NCBI GenBank assembly: GCA_041159865.1
Contig: JBEAXK010000041.1
Span: 1-64,000, forward strand
Length of the DNA stretch: 64,000 bases
Direction: 5' to 3'
From: BJGN01 sp041159865
Lineage (GTDB): Bacteria > Bacteroidota > Bacteroidia > Chitinophagales > Saprospiraceae
Shown: positions 53,854 to 61,150 of the stretch, piece by piece
Layout: the number at the start of each line of letters is the position of its first letter
How positions within the stretch are numbered: position 1 is the first letter of the stretch
Translations under genes and position numbers: made by a program
Notes under the pieces: model-generated
What the model saw: only the letters and a program-made list of their open reading frames with translations
Told to the model about the DNA's origin: nothing
The model's database searches: none

Positions 53854-55836
53854 ATGGATTTTTTTCGCTCTTTTGTTCTTGTTTTCCTCTATATCTCTCT
53901 TACCTGTTCCTGTTTCGCTCAGGGATATTCAAAGAGATTTAATGAAGCAAACTATTTTTTCCAGCAGAAGAAATACGATGAAGTTTTAAATTATCTGCAA
54001 TCAGGTAATAAGTTTTTTAAAACGGAAAATCCAGAAATTGTCTTTCTGAGTGCTGCAAGTCATTATTATTTAAATAACCTGGAAACAGCTGAAAAAGAAT
54101 TTATTTCCCTATTGAAAGTTAAAAGTACCCTTCAGGTTGAAGCACTATTATTCCTCGGGCAAATTCGATTTCACAATCAAGATTTCACCAATGCCTCCAG
54201 CTATTTAAAAAATTATCTAAAAGCTATTTCCCCCACACACCCAAATAGGAATGAGGTTAGAAATGTTATTCGAAATTGTGCTACGGGACTAGCCCTGCAA
54301 TACAAAACGCCTTTAGCTGTAGTCGAAAATATAGGAAAACAAATCAATACTCCAGGCGACGAATTTGCTCCATTTTGGAACCCTTTATACCAAAATAATA
54401 TTTATTATACCTCTGCCGAACGTACTTCCGATATAAATGAACCCCCTCAAACAGACTTATATTTTAGTTCCAATGAAAATGGTATCTGGCAAAAACCTAA
54501 ATCGTTTAATCCTGTTTTGAATTCTCCTAAACAAGAAACTGGCTTTGGATTTAATACATCTGGTCAGGTTTTATATTATTTCAGAGGAAATAATCTCTTT
54601 CAAGGTGCCATTTTTACAGATACATTGAGGAAATCAGGTAAATTTAAAATTAATCCTTATCTCACTTCCTTAAATTTTATTTCTGCCCATACTCCCCCGC
54701 ATTTTGTTTCTGATACCTTAATTATTTTTGCTTCAAATTCCCTCGGTGGACAGGGTGGTCTCGATTTATTCAAAACAACAAAGCGAAATGGTTTCTGGTC
54801 TAAGCCAGAAAATCTGGGAACTGCCGTAAATTCTGCTTACGATGAAAATTTTCCTTTCCTGGCTCCTGATGGAACTACCCTTTATTTTTCATCCAATAAC
54901 CCAGAAATAAGTATTGGTGGTTATGATATTTTTAAAACTTCTTTAAACAAGTCCAACAGTATCGTAAATCTGGGGCTTCCCCTAAACTCTACTGCAGATG
55001 ACACTCATTTTTCTGCCGGAAGAGATGGAATTACAGCTTATTTTTCATCAAATAGAAAAACGGGGTTTGGTGCCAGAGACTTATATACTGCCTATTTTTT
55101 TTCTCCATTGACCGAAATGAATTTCCCTATATATATACCTGGAATCGCATTTAAAGATAACTTGAATACGGATTATTTTGAGTTCAAATCTATCCTTTTA
55201 AACGGAGCTGAACACCCACTGGAAAGTGAGTACAAATCTTATTTTAACACTTTAATCCCTGTCTTAAATGGAAATCCTAACTTAAAATTGTTTATTTCCG
55301 GCTATCCACATAAAAACCTGGCTTTTAGCGATGGTATTAAAAATAATCTAAATTTATTGACAGATATTCATCGTTTCTTTTCCCGAGCGTCTGTGAATAC
55401 CAGACAGATAACTTACAGTATTGCTTATTCTTCGCTCTTTGAAAAGGGAAATCAAGGATTTTCTTTTCGATTCTCAGGAGAATTACCTATGAATATCGCG
55501 TTAAATACGACCCCTCTTTTCGAAGGCGAAAACGGAAATATTCTTAAAGAGGGCGTTTGCTTTAAATGGCTGTTAAAAGAAATCATTTATACCGATTTGC
55601 AAAAAACAGACCTGGAAGCTTTTAAAGAAACTGAAAGCTTGAGAATTGAATATTTTCCGGAAGAAAATAAAATACGGGTCTATGGTGGGCTATTTTCCTC
55701 CTTTAGCATGGCTCAATGGACAAATAATCAGCAACATAAAATTGTTGCATTTTTAGATGGTGGAATATTATCTAAAGAAAAAGCAACCGAACTCATTTCA
55801 TCCTATCCTGTTCTGTCAGATTACATTCATCAATAA
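53854..55836 (+). CDS. Envelope protein with TPR-like start, PD40 propeller and degenerate OmpA-like end
   Basis: The 660-residue protein has a signal peptide (about 1-22, ending TCSCFAQG). TPR-like helices cover about 25-150 (FNEANYFFQQKKYDEVLNYL, SAASHYYLNNLETAEKEFI). A PD40-type propeller covers about 170-430 (FAPFWNPLYQNNIYYTS, ENFPFLAPDGTTLYFSSNN, TAYFSSNRKTGFGARDLY). The region around 450-540 (DYFEFKSILLNGAEHPLESE, LNGNPNLKLFISGYP) resembles an OmpA C-terminal domain in which the peptidoglycan-binding Asp and Arg are not obvious. This build resembles T9SS and gliding-associated PorE-type proteins. Role is inferred from architecture only. Confidence 0.75.
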   Translation: MDFFRSFVLVFLYISLTCSCFAQGYSKRFNEANYFFQQKKYDEVLNYLQSGNKFFKTENPEIVFLSAASHYYLNNLETAEKEFISLLKVKSTLQVEALLFLGQIRFHNQDFTNASSYLKNYLKAISPTHPNRNEVRNVIRNCATGLALQYKTPLAVVENIGKQINTPGDEFAPFWNPLYQNNIYYTSAERTSDINEPPQTDLYFSSNENGIWQKPKSFNPVLNSPKQETGFGFNTSGQVLYYFRGNNLFQGAIFTDTLRKSGKFKINPYLTSLNFISAHTPPHFVSDTLIIFASNSLGGQGGLDLFKTTKRNGFWSKPENLGTAVNSAYDENFPFLAPDGTTLYFSSNNPEISIGGYDIFKTSLNKSNSIVNLGLPLNSTADDTHFSAGRDGITAYFSSNRKTGFGARDLYTAYFFSPLTEMNFPIYIPGIAFKDNLNTDYFEFKSILLNGAEHPLESEYKSYFNTLIPVLNGNPNLKLFISGYPHKNLAFSDGIKNNLNLLTDIHRFFSRASVNTRQITYSIAYSSLFEKGNQGFSFRFSGELPMNIALNTTPLFEGENGNILKEGVCFKWLLKEIIYTDLQKTDLEAFKETESLRIEYFPEENKIRVYGGLFSSFSMAQWTNNQQHKIVAFLDGGILSKEKATELISSYPVLSDYIHQ

Positions 55837-55847
55837 AAAATTCCAAA

Positions 55848-56993
55848 ATGAAAAAACCATTTTTTAGTTCTCTATTGGTATTACCCATGATGCTATTCTT
55901 GTATTGTGGAAAGATTAATCCTCCTATGCCAAAAATATTTAGCAGTAAAATAGAGGTGTCATCCATAAAACTACCTGATGGATTTAAAATTGAGATTTAT
56001 GCTGACAATGTGGTTAATGCTCGATCAATGGCACTTTCTCCTTCGGGTGTTTTATTTGTAGGTACGAGAGATAAAGGAAATGTATATGCTTTGGTCGATA
56101 GAGATGGGGACTATAAAGCTGAAAAACAATATTTAATCGCTTCTAAACTCAATATGCCGAACGGGGTTGCCCTAAGAAATGGAGATCTTTATGTCGCTGA
56201 AGTAAATAGGATTTTACGTTTCAAAAATATTGAAGAAAATCTGAATCAACCAGGCCAGCCAGAAGTCATATATGATAAATTTCCCACCGAAAAACATCAT
56301 GGCTGGAAATATATCTCTTTTGGTCCTGATGGAAAATTGTATGTCCCCGTTGGTGCCCCTTGTAATATCTGCGAGTCCGAAGACAAAATTTTTAATTCCA
56401 TTACCCGCATGAATCCCGATGGTTCTGGATTCGAAATAGTACATTCAGGGGTAAGAAATACCGTAGGATTTAACTGGCACCCTACATCAAAAGATTTATG
56501 GTTCACTGATAATGGCAGAGATATGCTGGGAGACGATGTTCCGGCCTGCGAGTTGAACAGAGCTGAAAAAGATAATTTACATTTTGGTTATCCATATTGC
56601 CATCAGGGAGATATAGCAGATCCTGAATTTGGTCAAAAGTATCCTTGTACTAATTTTGTTAATCCCGCTCAAAAATTAGGTGCTCACGTTGCTCCTCTGG
56701 GTATAGAATTTTATACCGGAAATAATTTTCCGGGTATTTATAAAAATCAAATACTCCTGGCAGAACACGGCTCCTGGAACCGAACAAAAAAATCAGGTTA
56801 CCAGTTGTCGCTTATTACACTTGATGAAAATTATAACGTAATCGGTTATAAACCTTTTGCAACAGGTTGGTTAAACCCTAAAAATGAAGATGTAACCGGT
56901 CGCCCAGTCGATCTGGAAATGTTGCCAGATGGTTCTATGCTTGTTTCTGATGATTATGCCGATGTAATCTATCGAATTTATTATTCAAATTAA
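55848..56993 (+). CDS. PQQ-dependent soluble sugar dehydrogenase-like lipoprotein
   Basis: The 381-residue protein folds as a six-bladed propeller of the glucose/sorbosone dehydrogenase family. The N-terminus has a lipobox-like LYCG (Cys at about 20). Family blocks are IKLPDGFKIEIYADNVVNARSMA-type, TEKHHGWKYISFGPDGKLYVPVGAPCNIC (with the catalytic-type His), GFNWHPTSKDLWFTDNGRD and RPVDLEMLPDGSMLVSDD. Enzymes in this family oxidise aldoses using pyrroloquinoline quinone; whether this bacterium makes PQQ is unknown. It lies 11 bp after the propeller/OmpA-like gene and 8 bp before ugd. Confidence 0.87.
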   Translation: MKKPFFSSLLVLPMMLFLYCGKINPPMPKIFSSKIEVSSIKLPDGFKIEIYADNVVNARSMALSPSGVLFVGTRDKGNVYALVDRDGDYKAEKQYLIASKLNMPNGVALRNGDLYVAEVNRILRFKNIEENLNQPGQPEVIYDKFPTEKHHGWKYISFGPDGKLYVPVGAPCNICESEDKIFNSITRMNPDGSGFEIVHSGVRNTVGFNWHPTSKDLWFTDNGRDMLGDDVPACELNRAEKDNLHFGYPYCHQGDIADPEFGQKYPCTNFVNPAQKLGAHVAPLGIEFYTGNNFPGIYKNQILLAEHGSWNRTKKSGYQLSLITLDENYNVIGYKPFATGWLNPKNEDVTGRPVDLEMLPDGSMLVSDDYADVIYRIYYSN

Positions 56994-57001
56994 CCTTTTT
57001 T

Positions 57002-58318
57002 ATGCAAATAGCTGTTATTGGCACTGGTTATGTAGGATTAGTAACTGGAGCTTGTTTTGCCGAAACGGGCAATCACGTCATTTGTGTCGATATTGATACA
57101 AAAAAAGTGGAAAGGTTAAAAAATGGAGAGGTCCCCATTTATGAGCCCGGTCTGGATGTTATTTTTGAAAGAAATACCAAACAGGGTAGACTTTCTTTCA
57201 CTACTAATCTGCAAGAAGCTATCAAAGAGGCTGCTCTTATTTTTTTAGCTTTACCCACGCCTCCGGGCGCAGACGGATCTGCCGATTTGTCTTATATTTT
57301 GTCAGTAGCCAAAGATTTATCCAATATAATTGTCGATTATAAAGTTATTGTCGATAAAAGTACCGTACCAGTAGGTACCGCTGAAAAGGTTTCAGAGATT
57401 CTAGCAGAAAATCTTTCTACCGATTTATTTGATGTAGTTTCAAATCCAGAGTTTTTAAGAGAAGGTGTAGCCGTAGAAGATTTTTTAAAGCCAGACCGTG
57501 TTGTTATCGGTACTAATTCCTTAAAAGCTCAAAAATTAATGCGTCAACTTTACGAACCATTCGTTCGTCAGGGAAACCCTATTTTTTTTATGGATTTAAG
57601 ATCTGCGGAAATGACTAAATATGCTGCAAATGCTTATTTAGCTACGCGTATTTCTTTTATGAATGAAATTTCAAATCTATGTGAAATTTTAGGTGCCGAT
57701 GTTGATATGGTAAGAAAAGGGATGGGCTCAGATTCAAGAATTGGAAAACGCTTTCTTTTTCCAGGCGTCGGCTATGGAGGAAGTTGTTTTCCAAAAGATG
57801 TTCAGGCTTTAGCCAAAACAGCAAATGAAAATAATTATCCTTTTCATATTCTTTCATCTGTAATGCAGGTGAATGATAACCAAAGAGTTATTTTGGCAAA
57901 TAAAATTATTAACCGATTTAATGGACAATTAAAAGGATTAACTATTGCTATTTGGGGATTAGCTTTTAAACCCAATACCGACGATATAAGGGAGGCTCCA
58001 GCCTTATTCATTATTGAAGAATTACTCGCTGCAGGTGCCTCTGTAAAAGCATTTGATCCGGAAGCAATGCCAAATGTAAAAAAGGTTTTAGGAGATCGAA
58101 TCCAATATGTAAATGAACCTTATGAAGCTCTTATTGATGCTGATGCCCTTGCGATTGTAACTGAATGGAGTCAGTTTAGAACACCTGGCTTTAAAATAAT
58201 GAAACAATTAATGAGGCAGCCTAAAATTTTTGATGGCCGTAATTTATATGATTTGGAACAAATGCTGGAAGAAGGATTTTATTATGAAAGTATGGGAAGA
58301 TCTGTCATCTCATCTTAA
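57002..58318 (+). CDS. ugd: UDP-glucose 6-dehydrogenase
   Basis: The 438-residue enzyme oxidises UDP-glucose to UDP-glucuronate, a precursor of acidic exopolysaccharide and lipopolysaccharide sugars. The NAD-binding motif is GTGYVGLVTGACFAETG (7-23), the catalytic Cys262 is in YGGSCFPKDVQAL, and the C-terminal domain has IWGLAFKPNTDDIREAPAL. Length and motifs are complete. It is in a compact plus-strand run with 8-9 bp gaps to both neighbours, so it is likely co-transcribed with the PQQ-type dehydrogenase and the YwqK-like gene. Confidence 0.96.
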   Translation: MQIAVIGTGYVGLVTGACFAETGNHVICVDIDTKKVERLKNGEVPIYEPGLDVIFERNTKQGRLSFTTNLQEAIKEAALIFLALPTPPGADGSADLSYILSVAKDLSNIIVDYKVIVDKSTVPVGTAEKVSEILAENLSTDLFDVVSNPEFLREGVAVEDFLKPDRVVIGTNSLKAQKLMRQLYEPFVRQGNPIFFMDLRSAEMTKYAANAYLATRISFMNEISNLCEILGADVDMVRKGMGSDSRIGKRFLFPGVGYGGSCFPKDVQALAKTANENNYPFHILSSVMQVNDNQRVILANKIINRFNGQLKGLTIAIWGLAFKPNTDDIREAPALFIIEELLAAGASVKAFDPEAMPNVKKVLGDRIQYVNEPYEALIDADALAIVTEWSQFRTPGFKIMKQLMRQPKIFDGRNLYDLEQMLEEGFYYESMGRSVISS

Positions 58319-58327
58319 TTTTTTTTT

Positions 58328-58900
58328 ATGCGTTTGTTCTCCATGCTGTACCGATCTTTTAATTTATATTTTTATTCTGTTTTTTGTGGAATTGTCATTT
58401 TCCAAATGGGATGCTTCAGGCCAAAGAACGAAGTTGAAAAAGTCATCATTAACGATAATAATGGCTTTCCCTCTGAAATTTATAGCTTAAAGGATTCTTT
58501 ACTTCATGGAGCCAGAATATTATTTTTTCCTGGATCAAAAGATACGGCTGTATTTGAAACCCATGAAAATGGTAAATTTAATGGTGCTTATAGAACCTTT
58601 TTCACCCATAATAAGATTAAATTGAGGGGTCAATACACTAATAATGAAATGTCAGGGCTTTGGTATAAATACGATGAGCGAGGAAATTTACTGGAAGAAG
58701 TGACTTTTTCTAAAAATAAGGAAAACGGACCTTTCAGAGAGTTTTTTCCCTCTGGAAAAATTAGTGTTTCCGGAACTTACAAAAATGGAGATACAGAAGA
58801 AGGTCCTCTGTTATTTTACAATGAAAATGGAAAATTAATAAAGAAAATGATTTGTTCGGAGGGTATTTGCCGAACCCAATGGAAAGAATCAAATCCATAA
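58328..58900 (+). CDS. YwqK-like MORN-variant repeat protein
   Basis: The 190-residue protein has an N-terminal hydrophobic segment (about 10-28, with GIVIFQMGCF and a Cys that could be a lipobox) and four or five MORN-like repeats: HENGKFNGAYRTFF, GQYTNNEMSGLWYKYDERG, NKENGPFREFFPSGKISVSG and EEGPLLFYNENGKL. Proteins of this kind are often named YwqK family after a Bacillus gene; in Bacteroidota they are usually envelope-associated and of unknown function. It is 9 bp after ugd and ends 2 bp before porQ, so it shares their transcript. Confidence 0.82.
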   Translation: MRLFSMLYRSFNLYFYSVFCGIVIFQMGCFRPKNEVEKVIINDNNGFPSEIYSLKDSLLHGARILFFPGSKDTAVFETHENGKFNGAYRTFFTHNKIKLRGQYTNNEMSGLWYKYDERGNLLEEVTFSKNKENGPFREFFPSGKISVSGTYKNGDTEEGPLLFYNENGKLIKKMICSEGICRTQWKESNP

Positions 58901-58902
58901 AA

Positions 58903-59955
58903 ATGAAGAACTTACATTTCCTCTTCTTCTTGAGTATATGCTATAACGCATACGGCCAATTTCCAGGGGGAAAATCTGTTTTTAATTTTTTATCCTCTCC
59001 ATCTTCTGCCCGATTAACAGGCCTGGGAGGTACCCAGATTTCCGTATCCGATAGCGACATCCAATTAATTGGGAGTAATCCTGCTGTTCTAAATCAGCAA
59101 ATGACAGGGAAACTAGGTTTGAATCATTTTTTTCTTCCTGGAGATATCAGAAGTGGAAAAGCGGTTTATGCTTTCAAATTAGTTGAAAATAAAACCTGGA
59201 TACATTTTGGTCTTCATTATATTCATTATGGTGAAATGCCCCGAACAGATGAGTATTTTCAGGTAAATGGAACTTTTAAGGCAAATGAAAATAGCCTTTC
59301 TGCCGGAATAACTCATTCTTTGGCTAACAGACTACAGCTTGGAACTACCCTGTCTTTTGCTCAATCGGCATTGGGTGAATTTGTTTCTTCTGCTTTGGTC
59401 TTAGATGCTGGTTTATATTACGCCGATTCCTCTAAACTTACAACCATTGGTATCGTTTATCGAAATGCAGGAGCACAATTAAATTCATATTCTCAACAAA
59501 TTTCCCGAGAACCCTTACCCAGCGATTTACAAATTGCCATTTCAAAAAAATTACGTTATTTGCCCTTCAGATTTACCTTTCTATATAATAATTTAAATCG
59601 CTGGAATGTAAGATACTATAATCCTGACAATGAATCTTCAAGACTTATAATTGGAGAAGAAATAGCAGAACCGGCCGCGATTTCAATCTTTATAGATAAT
59701 TTTTTCAGACACGTTATTCTTAACGGGGAACTCATTGTTGGGGCAAACGAAAATTTCAAGTTAAGGATGGGCTATAATCATCGGAACAGAAAAGAATTTG
59801 GAACTGTTGGTGTAGGTGGCTTAAATGGATTCTCTTTTGGATTTGGGCTAAGAATAAACAGATTTTCGTTTGATTTTGGCAGATCCATCTACCATTTAGG
59901 TGGTGGATTGACCCATATTGGAATTACCACCCAATTCAAGAAAAGTATTTTTTGA
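58903..59955 (+). CDS. porQ: Type IX secretion system protein PorQ
   Basis: The 350-residue outer membrane protein is a T9SS component related to PorV. The start is the ATG at 58903, which gives a signal peptide (MKNLHFLFFLSICYNAYGQ); a TTG at 58852 inside the upstream gene is not credible. The start of the mature protein, SSPSSARLTGLGGTQISVSD, and ADAGLYYADSSKLTTIGI-type strands fit the FadL-like barrel of PorQ. It supports the T9SS sorting domains seen at 2866 and 10458, which need this secretion system. It is the penultimate gene of the long plus-strand run. Confidence 0.92.
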   Translation: MKNLHFLFFLSICYNAYGQFPGGKSVFNFLSSPSSARLTGLGGTQISVSDSDIQLIGSNPAVLNQQMTGKLGLNHFFLPGDIRSGKAVYAFKLVENKTWIHFGLHYIHYGEMPRTDEYFQVNGTFKANENSLSAGITHSLANRLQLGTTLSFAQSALGEFVSSALVLDAGLYYADSSKLTTIGIVYRNAGAQLNSYSQQISREPLPSDLQIAISKKLRYLPFRFTFLYNNLNRWNVRYYNPDNESSRLIIGEEIAEPAAISIFIDNFFRHVILNGELIVGANENFKLRMGYNHRNRKEFGTVGVGGLNGFSFGFGLRINRFSFDFGRSIYHLGGGLTHIGITTQFKKSIF

Positions 59956-60033
59956 TTATTCCATAATCAGGTTTAAATAAAGTAGCTTTTTTGAGCCTAG
60001 TTTCAACCTAAAAGATATGTTAAGAGTTCAACC

Positions 60034-60744
60034 ATGAAAAAATCAAAAGCTATAACCCTCTTTTTTATTGCCGTCATCTTCGCGTTCAGCGCCACCGCTC
60101 AAGGGAGATATACTACTAAAGGAGGTGACCCTAACGGTATCCATAAATGGTATATGGGCAGACAAATTGCCCAGGTGATGAGCCATTATGGAATAGATTG
60201 GCTCGAGAGACAGGAAAGGGATATAGAGGAAAATACATCTCAATTATTGAAGAACCTTGACATAAAACCCGGAATGATTATTGCGGATATTGGAGCCGGA
60301 AGTGGTTACCATAGTGCATTGATGTCAAAAAAAGTGGGTAATGGTAAAGTTTATGCTGTAGATGTAGAACCGGAAATGATTGCCTATCTAAACAAAAGGA
60401 TTAAGTTGGAAAAACTTTCAGGTATTGTGCCTGTACTTAGCAAAGAAACAAGTGTAAATTTACCAGAAAACACGGTAGATCTTGTTTTAATAGTGGATGG
60501 TTATCATGAGTTTTCCTATCCTTACGAAATGGCAATTTCAATGCTCAAAGCATTGAAACCAGAAGGCAAATTAGTATTAGTGGAATTTAGGTCAGAGGAT
60601 GACTCTGTACCTATCAAAGACATCCACAAAATGAGTGAAGCTCAGTCTGTTAAAGAGCTAAAAGCGGCAGGATTCATATTCGAAAAAAACATAAAAAACC
60701 TTCCGTGGCAACACTGCATGATATTTAGTAAACCGACAAACTAA
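60034..60744 (+). CDS. Exported class I SAM-dependent methyltransferase-like protein
   Basis: The 236-residue protein has a signal peptide (about 1-22, MKKSKAITLFFIAVIFAFSATAQG) followed by a Rossmann methyltransferase domain with motif I MIIADIGAGSGYHSALMSKK (about 80-98), motif II VYAVDVEPEMIAYL, and post-motif VDLVLIVDGYHEF. A signal peptide on a SAM-dependent methyltransferase is notable because SAM is cytoplasmic; such proteins are nevertheless recurrent in Bacteroidota. It lies 78 bp after porQ. The substrate is unknown. It may act on a secreted or envelope molecule, or the segment could be a membrane anchor with the domain inside. Confidence 0.82.
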   Translation: MKKSKAITLFFIAVIFAFSATAQGRYTTKGGDPNGIHKWYMGRQIAQVMSHYGIDWLERQERDIEENTSQLLKNLDIKPGMIIADIGAGSGYHSALMSKKVGNGKVYAVDVEPEMIAYLNKRIKLEKLSGIVPVLSKETSVNLPENTVDLVLIVDGYHEFSYPYEMAISMLKALKPEGKLVLVEFRSEDDSVPIKDIHKMSEAQSVKELKAAGFIFEKNIKNLPWQHCMIFSKPTN

Positions 60745-61050
60745 TCTGATAATTTATAATTAATTAAAAGTTTCTGGGTAGATCATGCCCTATTTTCAAC
60801 CATATGTGTCAACCATAAACATCAAACTTGAATTTTATTCATTTCATTTCCTGTGGTTTGTCCAGAAATACTTCCATGTCCACATCAAATTCATCCATTC
60901 ATTGACTTTGGTTTACTTACAATGGTCTATATTGAATTTCTGTTATTAAATACTTATATCCCAACTTGTTGTAAATAGAAGCATAATTCACAATATCTAT
61001 CCATAAATAAAATTATTTAGCTCAAATTAGCCGTATCCTTTCAATTTCCC
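60745..61050 (-). other. Intergenic region with a possible decayed reading frame
   Basis: No intact gene is here. Read on the minus strand between about 61000 and 60775, one frame gives residues such as NYASIYNKLGYKYL, ITEIQYRPL, MDEFDVDMEVFLDKPQEMK and FKFDVYG, broken by four or more in-frame stops without frameshifts. No family is named with confidence; part resembles the effector-binding domain of GyrI-like proteins. This would be a remnant of a lost gene. Confidence 0.4.
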
Positions 61051-61058
61051 TACATTTG
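61051..61058 (+). promoter_or_regulatory. -7 promoter element of thrA
   Basis: TACATTTG matches TAnnTTTG. It leaves a leader of about 85 nt before the thrA ATG, with a small CCAAT/ATTGG hairpin at about 61109-61120. No leader peptide with Thr/Ile codons was found. Confidence 0.55.
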
Positions 61059-61150
61059 CAGTACTTAGCCTGAAAAACCAAATAATCCATATATTTTAAA
61101 TTGAACTCCAATTCATTGGGTATTATAATTTATTTATAAAATTTCAGGAA

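Noticed and set aside
58852..58902. TTG extension of porQ
   Set aside because: It overlaps the YwqK-like gene and precedes an ATG that begins a proper signal peptide.
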